The notes beneath the pieces are model-generated. The model had not been told where the DNA came from. It searched no databases and worked only from the letters and a program-made list of their open reading frames with translations. A DNA stretch of 64,000 nucleotides from Plantactinospora soyae (GTDB lineage: Bacteria; Actinomycetota; Actinomycetes; Mycobacteriales; Micromonosporaceae). Both the position numbers and the translations under genes were made by a program. Within the stretch, counting starts at the first letter, position 1. Every line of letters starts with the position of its first letter. The stretch is taken from NCBI RefSeq assembly GCF_014874095.1, contig NZ_JADBEB010000001.1, forward strand, positions 4,030,001 to 4,094,000. Reading direction: 5' to 3'. Below, piece after piece: positions 63,795 through 64,000 of the stretch.

Positions 63795-64000
63795 CTACCG
63801 GCGCTCCGCGAGGAGTTTTAACCGGTCGTTCCACAGGTCGTGAGCCTTGTGCATACCGTCGGGGTCGGAATTGCGCATCCCGACCGCGGCCGGGCCGCGG
63901 GCCGCCTCTTCCATGATGACGTGACAGCGGTTCGATTCGTCGAGCAGCCGCCAGGCGTGGTACGCCCGAAGACCGACCGCGTTTCCGTACCAACCGATGC
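63795..64000 (-). CDS. unknown protein (5' end missing)
   Basis: 67 C-terminal residues visible, the start lies beyond the right edge. 'IGWYGNAVGLRAYHAWRLLDE', 'CHVIMEEAARGPAAVGMRN', 'GMHKAHDLWNDRLKLLAERR'. The frame is open with normal codon use and ends at TAG 63797-63795. No family recognised. Confidence 0.55.
   Translation of the reverse strand, partial: IGWYGNAVGLRAYHAWRLLDESNRCHVIMEEAARGPAAVGMRNSDPDGMHKAHDLWNDRLKLLAERR

Overview
The window is about 64 kb of high-G+C actinobacterial chromosome. Pervasive G/C at third codon positions, many GTG and some TTG starts, many 4-base start/stop overlaps, an actinobacterial DUF3046-recA-recX cluster, LexA boxes of the TCGAACnnnnGTTCGA type, and a nrdR-nrdJ pair all point to a filamentous actinomycete, most likely Micromonosporaceae. 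The family assignment is inference. Most of the window is core chromosome: the order recA-recX-gluABCD-miaB-miaA-dapF-hflX-lexA-nrdR-nrdJ is a familiar one in Streptomyces and Mycobacterium relatives.

Layout. 1-1.7 kb: a truncated MFS exporter diverging from an HxlR regulator, with two copies of a 19-bp operator between them. 2.0-4.0 kb: a two-gene cassette of visibly lower G+C coding a PD-(D/E)XK nuclease-like protein and a translationally coupled partner of unknown family; this is the only clearly foreign-looking segment and the best candidate for an undescribed (possibly defence) system. 4.3-9.0 kb: a 1544-residue Lhr-type helicase. 9.1-16.1 kb: a small unknown gene, then a six-gene mrp Na+/H+ antiporter operon (A/B fusion, C, D, E, F, G). 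16.1-21.5 kb: an ASRT-family protein coupled to a sugar-lactone oxidase, then two CNNM/CBS membrane proteins and a Spo0M-like protein. 21.6-29.0 kb: LysE exporter, a PNPOx-GNAT fusion diverging from a MocR regulator, a UdgX-type uracil-DNA glycosylase, an acyl-CoA dehydrogenase and an MFS transporter.

29-38 kb: DUF3046, recA (SOS box), recX, a TPR protein, RNase Y, and the gluABCD glutamate uptake operon. 38.3 kb: a tRNA-Sec gene (anticodon UCA). 38.9-50.4 kb: an unknown protein, DUF2277, miaB, a secreted CBM2-pectate lyase, DUF349, a LigB-like protein coupled to miaA, dapF, malic enzyme and hflX. 50.5-57.6 kb: a membrane-anchored propeller-like protein, lexA with four SOS boxes shared with a divergent LysM protein, then nrdR-nrdJ behind a pair of NrdR-box-like sites. 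57.8-63.7 kb: an ABC exporter plus two-component system, a DUF2332 protein, an MFS efflux protein, and a truncated gene at the right edge.

A 54-55 bp nested palindromic element occurs four times (21.5, 27.6, 41.1, 47.0 kb). Three copies are wedged between convergent genes, two of them with only 3-5 bases to each stop codon, and one copy carries compensatory base changes. This is the clearest unexplained non-coding structure in the window.
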